Below, one piece after another: positions 18,118-25,897 of a DNA stretch of 64,000 bases (positions are counted from its first letter, which is position 1; each line of letters begins with the position of its first letter). The notes beneath the pieces were generated by a model, which was given only the letters and a program-made list of their open reading frames with translations, was not told the DNA's origin and searched no databases. The DNA is from Bacteroidota bacterium (lineage in GTDB: Bacteria; Bacteroidota; Bacteroidia; Chitinophagales; Chitinophagaceae), in the NCBI GenBank assembly GCA_018267615.1, contig JAFDYD010000033.1, positions 1,598 to 65,597 on the forward strand, read 5' to 3'. The position numbers and the translations under genes are program-made.

Positions 18118-18798
18118 CTATTGTTGTTCTATGATGCCGTTTTTGATAGCATACATGACCAAACCAGCCATCGATTTAGCCCCCGTTTTGGTTTTTAGCT
18201 TATCGCGAATGGCTTCCACTGTACGGGGACTGATTTCAACCATGTCAGCAATTTCCTTAGTAGTTTTTTCCTCACACATGAGTTTGAGGATCGTCAATTC
18301 TTTCTCACTCAGGTTCACTTCCTGGGTGGAGATTGAATCGGTGCGTTTGGTACGAAGGCCCGTCAACAAGGCTTTATTGGTAAGTTCATTAAAGAAGAAT
18401 TCCTGTTCATAACAGGTTTTGATAGCATTGTAAATATTTTCAGAATCGGAATTTTTAGTTAGATAAGAATTAGCCCCTATTTCCATGAGTTTTGAAATCA
18501 TGGAGTGGTCATTATGCATGGAAAGGATGATCACTTTTACCTGAGGATAGAGTTTACGTATCTCCGGAAGAGTTGCGATGCCATCCATGATAGGCATCTG
18601 GATATCGAGCAGAATCACGTCAGGCTCAACGTGTTTAAGCATGTTTAGTAGTTGCATTCCGTTATCAGCTTCAGCGATCAACTCCACATCTTTCTTTATA
18701 GACAGGGCAGTTTTTACACCAGCTCTGAACAGCGCGTGGTCGTCCGCAATAATTACTTTAATAGCCTTATTTATATCAGGTTTTTTCATACGGTTCAA
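18118..18798 (-). CDS. NarL/FixJ-family response regulator (island copy 1, minus strand)
   Basis: The 226-residue protein has an N-terminal receiver domain with acidic pair Asp19-Asp20 and phospho-acceptor Asp65 (LLDIQMP), and a C-terminal LuxR-type helix-turn-helix (LSEKELTILKLM, then EIADMVEISPRTVEAIRDKL). Such regulators bind DNA when phosphorylated by a cognate histidine kinase. No kinase is adjacent on this strand. The nearest is the divergent kinase at 20202. It closely resembles the minus-strand regulator at 21682 through both domains, including the ISKLMEIGANSYLTK region, which suggests a duplicated unit. It has its own terminator. The intergenic region upstream is 759 nt and holds an RNA-gene candidate. 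Confidence 0.92.
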   Translation of the reverse strand: MNRMKKPDINKAIKVIIADDHALFRAGVKTALSIKKDVELIAEADNGMQLLNMLKHVEPDVILLDIQMPIMDGIATLPEIRKLYPQVKVIILSMHNDHSMISKLMEIGANSYLTKNSDSENIYNAIKTCYEQEFFFNELTNKALLTGLRTKRTDSISTQEVNLSEKELTILKLMCEEKTTKEIADMVEISPRTVEAIRDKLKTKTGAKSMAGLVMYAIKNGIIEQQ

Positions 18799-19021
18799 AT
18801 TTTAAGCGATTGGTTTGGCTTACAATTATATGGTAAAATGAAAAAAATTTGTGACACTTACTATAGGGATATTACGAAATTATTGATTTTCGGATTATAC
18901 TAAAAACTATTTTGGTTAACGTGATTTTACGCGAGTGCTGTCGTGATTGTCCGAATACAGTTCTGGTTTATTACGATGCGACTCGTAAAAACCGAATAGT
19001 TAAAATCGGGCATTACTGCTA

Positions 19022-19052
19022 TTGTCCACATAGTTATGCACATCTATTTTTG
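19022..19052 (+). promoter_or_regulatory. Canonical promoter of RNA candidate 1
   Basis: TTG at 19022-19024, a 20-nt spacer and TATTTTTG at 19045-19052 match the Bacteroidota -33/-7 pattern. The predicted start falls at about 19056-19058, exactly where the repeat begins. The promoter of the second copy has the same -7 sequence and the same 20-nt spacer. Confidence 0.6.
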
Positions 19053-19055
19053 TTT

Positions 19056-19176
19056 AAAGTTGATTGACGAGGAACGAGCAACCTCAGACTATCCAATGTC
19101 CTAGATTACCGTCCATAAAAAGTTTCCAATATTCAATGAAAGCCATGCAAAGTCCAATGTCAATCAACTTTCTTTG
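19056..19176 (+). ncRNA. Candidate small RNA, copy 1 (about 115-120 nt)
   Basis: The 5' end AAAGTTGATTGAC pairs perfectly with the 3' segment GTCAATCAACTTT (19159-19171), closing a long terminal stem followed by a T-rich stretch. A canonical promoter ends 4 nt before it. The internal region has several UCC or CCAATGUCC stretches that may be unpaired. A related sequence lies at 22590-22704 with the same ends and the shared blocks ATCCAATGTCC, TACCGTCCA and TTTCCA. In the terminal stem the last pair of GAC/GTC becomes GAT/ATC there, a compensatory change. I do not recognise a named RNA family. A small mobile repeat is the main alternative. Confidence 0.55.
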
Positions 19177-19353
19177 TAAAAATCCAACTCATTATACCCT
19201 GTAAGAAAGAATCCGGTATCCATTTGAAGCTGACCAAAACGTTATGAACTGATCTATGAAAAACATCCTGATTCGGTAGCCCACTGAAAAATCTGATCCA
19301 AATCCTTTGTCAAGCCTTATCCTTTTTCTGAGTATACATTTCAAAAGATATTC

Positions 19354-19410
19354 GCCTGCTTTTTTGTGTGGAGCGGTATGTAGATGAAAACAAAAAAGCA
19401 GGCTTTTTTA
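19354..19410 (+). terminator. Terminator-like hairpin between RNA candidate 1 and the membrane protein
   Basis: GCCTGCTTTTTTGT (19354-19367) pairs perfectly with ACAAAAAAGCAGGC (19390-19403), then TTTTTTA. This 14-bp stem with a T-tract reads as an intrinsic terminator on the plus strand. No protein gene lies upstream on this strand, so it would end a longer form of the RNA candidate or an unseen transcript. Confidence 0.6.
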
Positions 19411-19557
19411 CTCACCTAATCTTTTCCTTGCATTATTCCCCGCAGTAACCGGAGAATTTACACTTTTTTTCTTACAAGAAAAGGGTTATTTAACGCTAAT
19501 GCGGAGTATTTAATTCCACTACTTTCATTGTTCCCCTTTTAAACCGGGAGCAGACTC

Positions 19558-20226
19558 TTGGACAATCATAATCTTTCAAGGTTTTTTTATAGTGATTGGG
19601 TAATGACAGCAATCACGATCATCGCATTTGTCGTGAGTATGCGATATCGCGAAAACAACAACAAGCTGCGATTAATTACGTATTACACAATTGTTTCGGT
19701 AGCAGCAGACATATTAAGTTTTTATTTTGAATATATTGTCCCAAATATCACTATTTCAAGTTATACACTCGCTGTTTATGTGGTCATTGAAATTACAGTT
19801 TTTTCAACTTTTATAATGATCAACATTGACAGCAGCCGAATAAAGAAAATAATCAAAATAATTTTCCCATCTTTTTTTGCAGTGGCAGCATGTCTTGTGA
19901 TGGGGCACTCAACTCTTAATTATGAAACCGTCTCATTATTTATTGTTCTAGAAGCATTGTATTTGATAATTTTTTCCCTTTTTTATTTTTTTAACCTTTT
20001 TACTACCCACCAAAATAATCTAAAACAACAACCTTCCTTTTGGATCATATCAGGCATATTATTTAACAGTGGGTGTAGTGTGCCACTTTTTTTACTTTCC
20101 GAATACACTGCAACCAATTTCCCTTATTACTATAACATTGTTTGTGCATTCAATTATATCCTGTATATCCTAATGTTTTTACTTTTTATCAAAGCCTATC
20201 TATGCAAGACAAAAGTCACATGTTGA
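19558..20226 (+). CDS. Polytopic membrane protein of a two-component cassette (copy 1)
   Basis: The 222-residue protein is almost wholly hydrophobic, with about seven predicted membrane segments and short polar loops. It has no recognised domain. The start is TTG with GGGAG upstream; an ATG at codon 16 is possible. The 3' end overlaps the histidine kinase gene (kinase start 20202 or 20220), so the two are translationally coupled. It resembles the proteins at 23584 and 25898 in length and segment layout. All three have a glutamate in a central segment (VIEITVF here) and an FWI motif in the sixth segment (PSFWIISGILF here). The kinase has no sensor domain, so this protein may sense for it. That role is inferred. 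Confidence 0.7.
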   Translation: MDNHNLSRFFYSDWVMTAITIIAFVVSMRYRENNNKLRLITYYTIVSVAADILSFYFEYIVPNITISSYTLAVYVVIEITVFSTFIMINIDSSRIKKIIKIIFPSFFAVAACLVMGHSTLNYETVSLFIVLEALYLIIFSLFYFFNLFTTHQNNLKQQPSFWIISGILFNSGCSVPLFLLSEYTATNFPYYYNIVCAFNYILYILMFLLFIKAYLCKTKVTC

Positions 20227-20996
20227 TAATTCTATTTCTGGTCGTTGTGATTTTCCTGGTGTTGGTGTTGCTGGGATTTATCATTACAATACTTTTTTTG
20301 CATCAAAGAAAACGAAGACGTTTTGCAAAAGAACTTGAAAAAATAAAAGCGAATTACGAAAAAGAATTATTCAAGGCCCAGCTTGAAATGCAGGAAGAAA
20401 CATTTCAATATATTTCGCGAGAAATTCACGACAACGTTGGACAATTCCTGTCGCTGGCAAAATTAAATTTGAACACACTCGATTTCGAAGACATTGATTT
20501 GACATTAGAGTTGATCAATCATTCATCGGATCTCCTGACAAGAGCATTAGAAGATCTTCGTGATCTATCTAAAAGTCTCAGCTCCGATATCATAAAAAAC
20601 GGGGGACTTCAAAAGGCGATTGAATTGCAAGTAAGCCAATTGCAAAAAACAGGAAAATTTCGAGTCATCTATGACATCAAAGGAAATTATCAATTTTTAA
20701 ACGAACAAAATGAAATCATACTTTTTCGTATATTACAGGAAGCGGTAAACAATATTATTCGTCATTCATGCGCAAGAGAAATCATTATCCTTTTGAGTTG
20801 TATCGAGAACAATGTAAAAATGTATATCCAGGATAATGGAAAAGGATTTGATATTGATTTTTTAAGCAATCGGAAAAATCACCCTGCAGGCGGAATCAAT
20901 AATATGCAAAAAAGGGCGAGACTTATCAATGCAGACCTGGATATAAAAAGTGATCCGGGCAAAGGAACCAGGATAACTGTAACGACCCCATTATAA
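20202..20996 (+). CDS. Sensor-less histidine kinase of the NarL-partner type (copy 1)
   Basis: The product is 264 residues from MQDKSH, or six fewer from the next ATG. One membrane segment (about 8-33) is followed by a short coiled coil, a HisKA_3 dimerisation domain with phospho-acceptor His76 (SREIHDNVGQF), and a HATPase domain with N-box QEAVNNIIRH, DNGKGFDI and the GGINNMQKRA glycine loop. There is no extracytoplasmic or PAS domain. HisKA_3 kinases pass phosphate to NarL/FixJ-type regulators, and one follows 8 nt downstream. The overlap with the upstream membrane protein suggests a three-gene operon in which that protein supplies the signal. The open frame extends 20 codons further upstream inside the membrane protein gene and that part is not used. 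Confidence 0.88.
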   Translation: MQDKSHMLIILFLVVVIFLVLVLLGFIITILFLHQRKRRRFAKELEKIKANYEKELFKAQLEMQEETFQYISREIHDNVGQFLSLAKLNLNTLDFEDIDLTLELINHSSDLLTRALEDLRDLSKSLSSDIIKNGGLQKAIELQVSQLQKTGKFRVIYDIKGNYQFLNEQNEIILFRILQEAVNNIIRHSCAREIIILLSCIENNVKMYIQDNGKGFDIDFLSNRKNHPAGGINNMQKRARLINADLDIKSDPGKGTRITVTTPL

Positions 20997-21004
20997 ATAA
21001 TTTT

Positions 21005-21679
21005 ATGGCGGCTATAAAAGACAAACCAGTAAAAATAGCTCTTGTAGACGATCACATTCTTTTACGAGATGCGCTGGCTACGGTTGTCGGTACATTCGAG
21101 GACTGCAAGATCACCTTACTCGCAGGCAATGGAAAGGAATTCATGGACAAATTAAAGCCTGAAAATTTGCCCGACCTGGTTATTTTGGATTTAAATATGC
21201 CGCTAATTGACGGATATGAAACTGCAAAATGGTTACGCGCTCAATATCCTGAAATGTATGTGCTGGTTCTGACCATGTACGATTCAGAAATCGCATTGAT
21301 ACAATTGTTGCAAACCGGCGTAAGGGGCTTTTTAAAAAAAGACATTAATCCGGGTGAATTACGATATGCGATCCAATCGGTAATGAATACTGGTTATTAT
21401 TATTCGCATAATACAACTGGTAGATTGGTAAATCTTTTTAAGAATGACGGTCTGCGTAGTTCAATGCTTCACACGATTATATTAAGCCAGAATGAATTGA
21501 CATTTTTGAAATTGGCCAGTACTGATATGACTTATAAGGAAATTGCTTTACAGATGAAGATCAGTCCGCGAACGATCGACAATTATAGAGATTCTCTTTT
21601 TCTAAAATTAAATGCCCGTAGCCGGGTTGGACTAGCAATTTATGCGATAAAAAGTGGCCTCGTAACGTTGCCTTATTAA
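21005..21679 (+). CDS. NarL/FixJ-family response regulator, partner of the copy 1 kinase
   Basis: The 224-residue protein has a receiver domain with Asp15-Asp16, phospho-acceptor Asp62 (VILDLNMP) and the switch lysine in FLKKDINPGE, and a C-terminal LuxR-type helix-turn-helix (LSQNELTFLKLAST, MKISPRTIDNYRDSL). The start lies 8 nt after the kinase stop, so both are in one operon with the membrane protein. It is more diverged than the other three regulators of the island. The gene ends 2 nt before the convergent regulator at 21682, with no room for a separate terminator. Confidence 0.93.
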   Translation: MAAIKDKPVKIALVDDHILLRDALATVVGTFEDCKITLLAGNGKEFMDKLKPENLPDLVILDLNMPLIDGYETAKWLRAQYPEMYVLVLTMYDSEIALIQLLQTGVRGFLKKDINPGELRYAIQSVMNTGYYYSHNTTGRLVNLFKNDGLRSSMLHTIILSQNELTFLKLASTDMTYKEIALQMKISPRTIDNYRDSLFLKLNARSRVGLAIYAIKSGLVTLPY

Positions 21680-21681
21680 AA

Positions 21682-22341
21682 CTAATCAATCAATTTATTT
21701 CTCATACCGTACATAATAAGCCCTGCGATTGTTTTAGCGCCCACTTTTGTTTTCATATTTTGACGAATCGTTTCGATAGTGCGTGGACTTAAAAAAACTT
21801 CTTTAGATATTTCTTCTGTTGTTTTATCCTGGGCGAGTAAACGCAAAATGCGCACTTCTTTTTCTGAGAATTTTATTGGATCCGGGTAAAATTGCCTTAC
21901 CTGTCTTTTGGTTTGCAATTTTGATAACACGGCCTTGTTCACCAGGTCATTGAAATAAAAATCATCATTCATGCAAGCAAGTATGGCTTGATAGATTTCG
22001 TCAGGATCTGTCGTTTTGGTCAGATAGGCATTAGCACCCATTTCCATCATTTTAGAAATCATTTCCTGGTCATCGTACATCGTTAGCACAATGATCTTGA
22101 CTTCTTCATACTCCTTTCTCAACAAGCCAATCGCATTGATCCCGTCTACTTCGGGCATTCTTATATCCATCAGTAAAACATCGGGGCGCTTGAGTTGCAT
22201 TTTATGAACAAGGTCCTTCCCGTCCTCGGCTTCCCAGAGAATTTTGAGATATTCCCTGTTTTTTAGTGCCATTTTAATACCATCACGAAAAATCTTATGG
22301 TCGTCAGCAATGGATACCTTGATTATTAATTCAGCACTCAT
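21682..22341 (-). CDS. NarL/FixJ-family response regulator (island copy 2, minus strand)
   Basis: The 219-residue protein has receiver Asp13-Asp14, phospho-acceptor Asp59 (LLMDIRMP) and LuxR-type helix-turn-helix (FSEKEVRILRLLAQ, EVFLSPRTIETIRQNM, KTIAGLIMYGMRNKL). It aligns with the regulator at 18118 over its whole length, with shared stretches such as MISK-MEMGANAYLTK and KVGAKTIAGL, and both are placed at the left edge of a long divergent intergenic region with an RNA candidate. This points to duplication of the entire unit. No kinase is adjacent on its strand; the divergent kinase at 24280 is a possible partner. Confidence 0.92.
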   Translation of the reverse strand: MSAELIIKVSIADDHKIFRDGIKMALKNREYLKILWEAEDGKDLVHKMQLKRPDVLLMDIRMPEVDGINAIGLLRKEYEEVKIIVLTMYDDQEMISKMMEMGANAYLTKTTDPDEIYQAILACMNDDFYFNDLVNKAVLSKLQTKRQVRQFYPDPIKFSEKEVRILRLLAQDKTTEEISKEVFLSPRTIETIRQNMKTKVGAKTIAGLIMYGMRNKLID

Positions 22342-22554
22342 AAGGGTTAATTGTAGAATTTCGGGTTTTAGATATATATTTTATTTTTATAAAAATCTGC
22401 AAAATATATCACAAAGTCCATTCACTTTTCGATCAGCATTATTGATCATTTTTCTCCGAGCACTCTTCAGACGCCGAAAATACACAATATCACAATAGCA
22501 ATTTTACGAACTACGAGGTAATTTCTGAATAATTAAAAACGGGCAAATCTGCTC

Positions 22555-22585
22555 TTGCCCAGCCTGTCTTAGTCAATTATTTTTG
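22555..22585 (+). promoter_or_regulatory. Canonical promoter of RNA candidate 2
   Basis: TTG at 22555-22557, a 20-nt spacer and TATTTTTG at 22578-22585 give a full Bacteroidota promoter. The predicted start is at 22589-22591, where AAGTTGATTG begins. Spacing and -7 sequence are identical to the promoter at 19022-19052. Confidence 0.6.
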
Positions 22586-22589
22586 ATTA

Positions 22590-22704
22590 GAAGTTGATTG
22601 ATCAGTTACCTCGAACCATCCAATGTCCAATACCGTCCAGCAACTGATTTCCATATCTATGAAAAGCAGCAATAAAATCCAGTATCAGTCAACTTCTTCT
22701 TTTT
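22590..22704 (+). ncRNA. Candidate small RNA, copy 2 (about 115 nt)
   Basis: The 5' AAGTTGATTGAT pairs with 3' ATCAGTCAACTT (22685-22696) over 12 bp with one G-T pair, and is followed by TCTTCTTTTT, a good intrinsic terminator tail. An internal stem is likely in TTTCCATATCTATGAAAA, where CATA pairs with TATG and TTT with AAA. It shares the ends and the inner C-rich blocks with copy 1 at 19056-19176. The two differ elsewhere by substitutions and small gaps, as expected for diverged RNA paralogs. Function is unknown. Unpaired UCC stretches could pair with GGA-type ribosome-binding sites; this is inference. Confidence 0.55.
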
Positions 22705-22851
22705 AATACAAAAAACTTTAATACGATTTTTTCGCGAACAATTTAACGTTCAAAAGAGCGTTTAATTGCTCTCGTTTTAAAGGTCTTACCTCTGCAACTT
22801 TTCGATTGTTGGCTCCGTTTTTAAAATCCACCAGACAGATCTAAGTAATTT

Positions 22852-22899
22852 CACTTATTCACATCTCAGCCTGAAATGTGAATAAGTGCATTTTCTTTT
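22852..22899 (+). terminator. Terminator-like hairpin between RNA candidate 2 and the small protein
   Basis: CACTTATTCACAT (22852-22864) pairs perfectly with ATGTGAATAAGTG (22876-22888), followed by CATTTTCTTTT. It occupies the same relative place as the hairpin at 19354-19410, though the sequence differs. No protein gene lies upstream on the plus strand. Confidence 0.55.
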
Positions 22900-22977
22900 G
22901 CCCTTCAATACTTTTCCAAACTACTATCGTTAGTAAAAATACTGTCGATTTATGTAAAACATACTTTATTTTAGTGC

Positions 22978-23047
22978 GTAAATTAACGATGGTCTTCTTA
23001 GTAAATTAACGACAGACTTGAATTACAGGCAATTTAACGTTATTTAC
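22978..23047. repeat. Direct repeats GTAAATTAACGA upstream of the small protein
   Basis: GTAAATTAACGA occurs at 22978-22989 and again at 23001-23012, followed by AATTTAACGT at 23031-23040. The TAACG cores are 23 and 28 nt apart, about two to three helical turns. A further ATTTAACGTT lies at 22741-22750. The pattern resembles a row of regulator binding sites, possibly for one of the neighbouring LuxR-type regulators. Confidence 0.45.
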
Positions 23048-23132
23048 TGGAATGATGCGCCGTTGTTTGATCTTTTTTTTGGGGGTTAATTACACCATCA
23101 AACTAACATTCACACCTCTAAAAATTACATTC

Positions 23133-23489
23133 ATGGACAAGGCTCAACTCTCTACACAAGTTATCAACTACGCCAATATCGGTGAAGCTATCGATCACGA
23201 ATTTGGTGCGAAAATTATTAAGAATTATCAGGACGCAAATCCCGATCAACTGGCACAATGCTTTACGATTGGAAGAGACATTATAGAACAAATATTAGCA
23301 CAGCCAGGTTGTGTAGCATTAAGAATTTATAACGCTCTTAATGAGAATGGAGAACACACACTGGTATATGCTGGTGTCGACAAACAAGGTGATACGATTT
23401 TTGAATATCCAGCGATAAGCGAAGCGGGTAAGTTAGGTCAGGTACAAGCTTTGGTAGGTGATATGGTGTTGGGCGGTTTTCGTTGGTAA
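23133..23489 (+). CDS. Small protein of unknown function, conserved-looking
   Basis: The product is 118 residues from MDKAQLSTQV. The open frame extends 27 codons upstream, but that part overlaps the repeat region and looks uncoded. It is soluble, has no signal peptide, and consists of an N-terminal helical half and a C-terminal half rich in beta-type residues (CVALRIYNAL, HTLVYAGVDKQGDTIFEY). I do not recognise a characterised family. It is the first gene after the TTAACG repeats in the second signalling unit and precedes the membrane protein by 94 nt. No counterpart is found in the first unit. It may be a regulated output or a cytosolic ligand sensor; neither can be shown. Confidence 0.65.
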   Translation: MDKAQLSTQVINYANIGEAIDHEFGAKIIKNYQDANPDQLAQCFTIGRDIIEQILAQPGCVALRIYNALNENGEHTLVYAGVDKQGDTIFEYPAISEAGKLGQVQALVGDMVLGGFRW

Positions 23490-23583
23490 ATTATCTGCAT
23501 CTTGGAAAGATAATTGTTATCGGTTCTTATATATTATGTAATTATTTCTGTCGTTTTTATATATTTGGATATATTTAGACAGG

Positions 23584-24246
23584 GTGGTGATAATAACTAT
23601 ACTTTCTTTACTCTTACCCATAATTGTTTTTTTAGCTTTTTGTTTGAAGAAAAGCTCTAGAGCATTATGGGTAATTTGTATTTATTCACTCCTTGAGCTT
23701 TTTACAGATATTTTGGGATCCACACCTTGGGGAATAGAGCGCAGATTTGAAATTTTTGGAATTTTTCAAATTGTTGAATACGCAATGTTTGCGTATTTTT
23801 TTTACTTGTCAATACAAGGTGCTCTTGCTAGAAAATTGCTTGTCATTATTTCGGTTTTAGTCTTATTAGCTTTAATATTCGCATTTACAAAATCAAAAAA
23901 AGAAGGATTCGATTCTATTACAGCATCTGTTGTATCGATTGCCATTATTGTTCTCTCCCTCATATATTTTTATGAACAGATAAGCAAACCACAAAATACT
24001 TACATTTATTCCTCCCCAAATTTCTGGATAGTTATTGCTTTAATGGTCTACATGTCTTCTACCTTATTTCTTTTTATCATTTCGAATAATCTTTCAGTAA
24101 ATGAGATGAAGAAATACTGGGCCATTAATAACATTTCAAGTCTCGTTTCAAATATTATTTTTTGCATAGCGTTTTTGGTAAGTCGTTTTGGATCAAAAAA
24201 TCCAATTTTCGAAAACCCATATGAAGATGTCCTAAAAAAACCGTAA
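23584..24246 (+). CDS. Polytopic membrane protein of a two-component cassette (copy 2)
   Basis: The 220-residue hydrophobic protein has about seven membrane segments. The start is GTG and a second GTG follows at once. Like the protein at 19558 it has a glutamate in a central segment (IVEYAMFAYFF) and an FWI motif in the sixth (PNFWIVIALMV), matching length, and a histidine kinase gene directly downstream (33 nt). No known domain is visible. A role as the signal-sensing subunit for a kinase that has no sensor of its own is inferred from three such pairings or neighbours in this island. A transporter or a protein that only anchors the kinase remains possible. Confidence 0.7.
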   Translation: MVIITILSLLLPIIVFLAFCLKKSSRALWVICIYSLLELFTDILGSTPWGIERRFEIFGIFQIVEYAMFAYFFYLSIQGALARKLLVIISVLVLLALIFAFTKSKKEGFDSITASVVSIAIIVLSLIYFYEQISKPQNTYIYSSPNFWIVIALMVYMSSTLFLFIISNNLSVNEMKKYWAINNISSLVSNIIFCIAFLVSRFGSKNPIFENPYEDVLKKP

Positions 24247-24279
24247 GGAAACTTTAACCCAAACCCCTGGATAATCTAC

Positions 24280-25119
24280 ATGGTATTATTACAAGTTTTG
24301 AGTGCTGATAATAATATATCCATGGTGCTTTTTTTTGGCACCATCGGTATGTTGGCTTTGACGATCGGACTGATCGTATTTATCAGCTTTCACCAGCGCA
24401 AAGTGATCCGTTACCAACAGCAACTCCAACGTATGGAGCAGGATCAGCAAAAAACACTTCTGAACGCTTCTATTCGTTTACAGGAGGAAGAACGTCAACG
24501 CATAGCCGCAGATCTGCATGATGATGCAGGTCCGCTACTTGCAACCGCACGTCTTTATCTAAACGAAAATTTTGTCAATCTCGATAAGACTACACAATTA
24601 CAAAGCATCTATAACGCAAAACAAATTATCGACGATACGATACAACTCATCCGTAATATTTCGCATAGCCTGATGCCTCCGACTCTAAAAAATTTCGGTC
24701 TTGAATCTGCAGTGAACGATCTCTTCCAAAAAATCAGCGGCTCCGGAAGTATGAATGCAAGCTGCCGGTTTCATGATTACCGGGAACGCCTGAAAGTGGA
24801 AAACGAGCTCATCATTTTCCGAGTAATACAGGAGTTGGTAAATAATATTCTCAAACACTCTAACGCAAGCTTCATTCACTTAACACAAAATACAAGTGGT
24901 AGCAAATTTTTTATTCGCATACATCACGACGGAAGAGGACTGACACAAACTGATTTTGAAAAATTAAATAAAAGTAATGTTGGACTTGGTTTAAAAAATA
25001 TTCAAAGCAGGTTGAAAGTATTGCAAGGAAAAATTTTCTTTGAAAAAGATATGTCGCAAACTTATTACAAAGTGACGATTGAACTGGTTAAAGAGGAGGA
25101 AACTAAGTCCACGGGATAA
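24280..25119 (+). CDS. Sensor-less histidine kinase of the NarL-partner type (copy 2)
   Basis: The 279-residue protein has a short N-terminal part, one membrane segment (about 14-37), a coiled coil, a HisKA_3 domain with phospho-acceptor His80 (AADLHDDAGPLL) and a HATPase domain with N-box QELVNNILKH, HHDGRGLT and the GLGLKNIQSRL glycine loop. No sensor domain is present. The regulator at 25172 follows after 52 nt. The unit membrane protein-kinase-regulator repeats that at 19558-21679, though here the genes do not overlap. Confidence 0.9.
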   Translation: MVLLQVLSADNNISMVLFFGTIGMLALTIGLIVFISFHQRKVIRYQQQLQRMEQDQQKTLLNASIRLQEEERQRIAADLHDDAGPLLATARLYLNENFVNLDKTTQLQSIYNAKQIIDDTIQLIRNISHSLMPPTLKNFGLESAVNDLFQKISGSGSMNASCRFHDYRERLKVENELIIFRVIQELVNNILKHSNASFIHLTQNTSGSKFFIRIHHDGRGLTQTDFEKLNKSNVGLGLKNIQSRLKVLQGKIFFEKDMSQTYYKVTIELVKEEETKSTG

Positions 25120-25171
25120 CAGCAAAAAATTAATACGTAACTTTAAAACGATTTCTTATTATCAATAGCCT

Positions 25172-25822
25172 ATGGGAGTAATCAAAGTAGCCATTGCCGA
25201 TGATCACAAAATATTCCGTAAAGGAGTTATACTGTCGTTAAGACCTTATAATAATATAAAATTTGTGCAAGAGGCAGAAAATGGACAAGAGTTATTGGAT
25301 GGGCTTGCAGTTTCGGCACCTGATGTGATCCTCATGGATCTCCGCATGCCGCTCAAAGACGGCATTGAAACCACCAAGCTAATTGCGAAACAATATCCCC
25401 ATATTCATATCATTGCTTTGACCATGTATGAAGATGAACGTTTCGTAAGTCATATGATGGAGATTGGCGCCAACGGCTACTTGCTAAAAAGCGCCGATCC
25501 GTCGGAAATCAAACGCGCCATTGTTGAAGTTGCTACCAAAGGATATTACCTGAATAATTTTGTAAATAGAATACTTTTAAAAAAATCACATTCACGTACT
25601 AAAGTCATTCCCAATCTCAATACGGAAGTTACCGTAAGCGAACGTGAACGTGAAGTGATCAAATATATTTGTATGGAGTTTACCGCCCAGGAAATCGCCC
25701 AAAAATTAGACGTAAGCCCCAGAACTGTTGAAGCAATCAAGGATCGCCTGATGGAACGATTTGGTGCAAAAAACACAGCCGGACTTGTTTTTTTTGCAGT
25801 CAAAAACAATCTTATTGATTAG
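25172..25822 (+). CDS. NarL/FixJ-family response regulator, partner of the copy 2 kinase
   Basis: The 216-residue protein has receiver Asp10-Asp11, phospho-acceptor Asp56 (ILMDLRMP), the switch lysine in GYLLKSADPSE and a LuxR-type helix-turn-helix (VSEREREVIKYIC, LDVSPRTVEAIKDRL, KNTAGLVFFAVKN). It is closer to the minus-strand regulators than to the one at 21005. It is the third gene of the plus-strand cassette, followed by a third membrane protein after 75 nt. Confidence 0.93.
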   Translation: MGVIKVAIADDHKIFRKGVILSLRPYNNIKFVQEAENGQELLDGLAVSAPDVILMDLRMPLKDGIETTKLIAKQYPHIHIIALTMYEDERFVSHMMEIGANGYLLKSADPSEIKRAIVEVATKGYYLNNFVNRILLKKSHSRTKVIPNLNTEVTVSEREREVIKYICMEFTAQEIAQKLDVSPRTVEAIKDRLMERFGAKNTAGLVFFAVKNNLID

Positions 25823-25897
25823 ACCGATCTTTCCATTTCGGACTAGGCTACTGAATCATCCCGATGAAAAACCGGTTTGTCTTAACCAAAATGCCGC

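Larger units (their letters stand above)
18799..19557. other. Long divergent intergenic region of signalling unit 1
   Basis: 759 nt without a protein gene. It holds a canonical plus-strand promoter (19022-19052), an RNA-gene candidate (19056-19176) and a hairpin with T-tract (19354-19410). 18799-19021 and 19177-19353 show nothing else that can be named. The layout repeats in 22342-23132. Confidence 0.7.
22342..23132. other. Long divergent intergenic region of signalling unit 2
   Basis: 791 nt without a protein gene. It holds promoter 22555-22585, RNA candidate 2 (22590-22704), hairpin 22852-22899 and repeated TTAACG motifs near 22741-23047. 22342-22554 shows nothing that can be named. The order is that of 18799-19557, with similar spacing from RNA start to hairpin (about 300 and 260 nt). 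Confidence 0.7.

Noticed and set aside
19056..22704. 6S RNA as the identity of the twin RNAs
   Set aside because: They are about 115 nt, shorter than usual 6S RNA, and lack an evident large central bubble. The call as an unknown RNA was kept.
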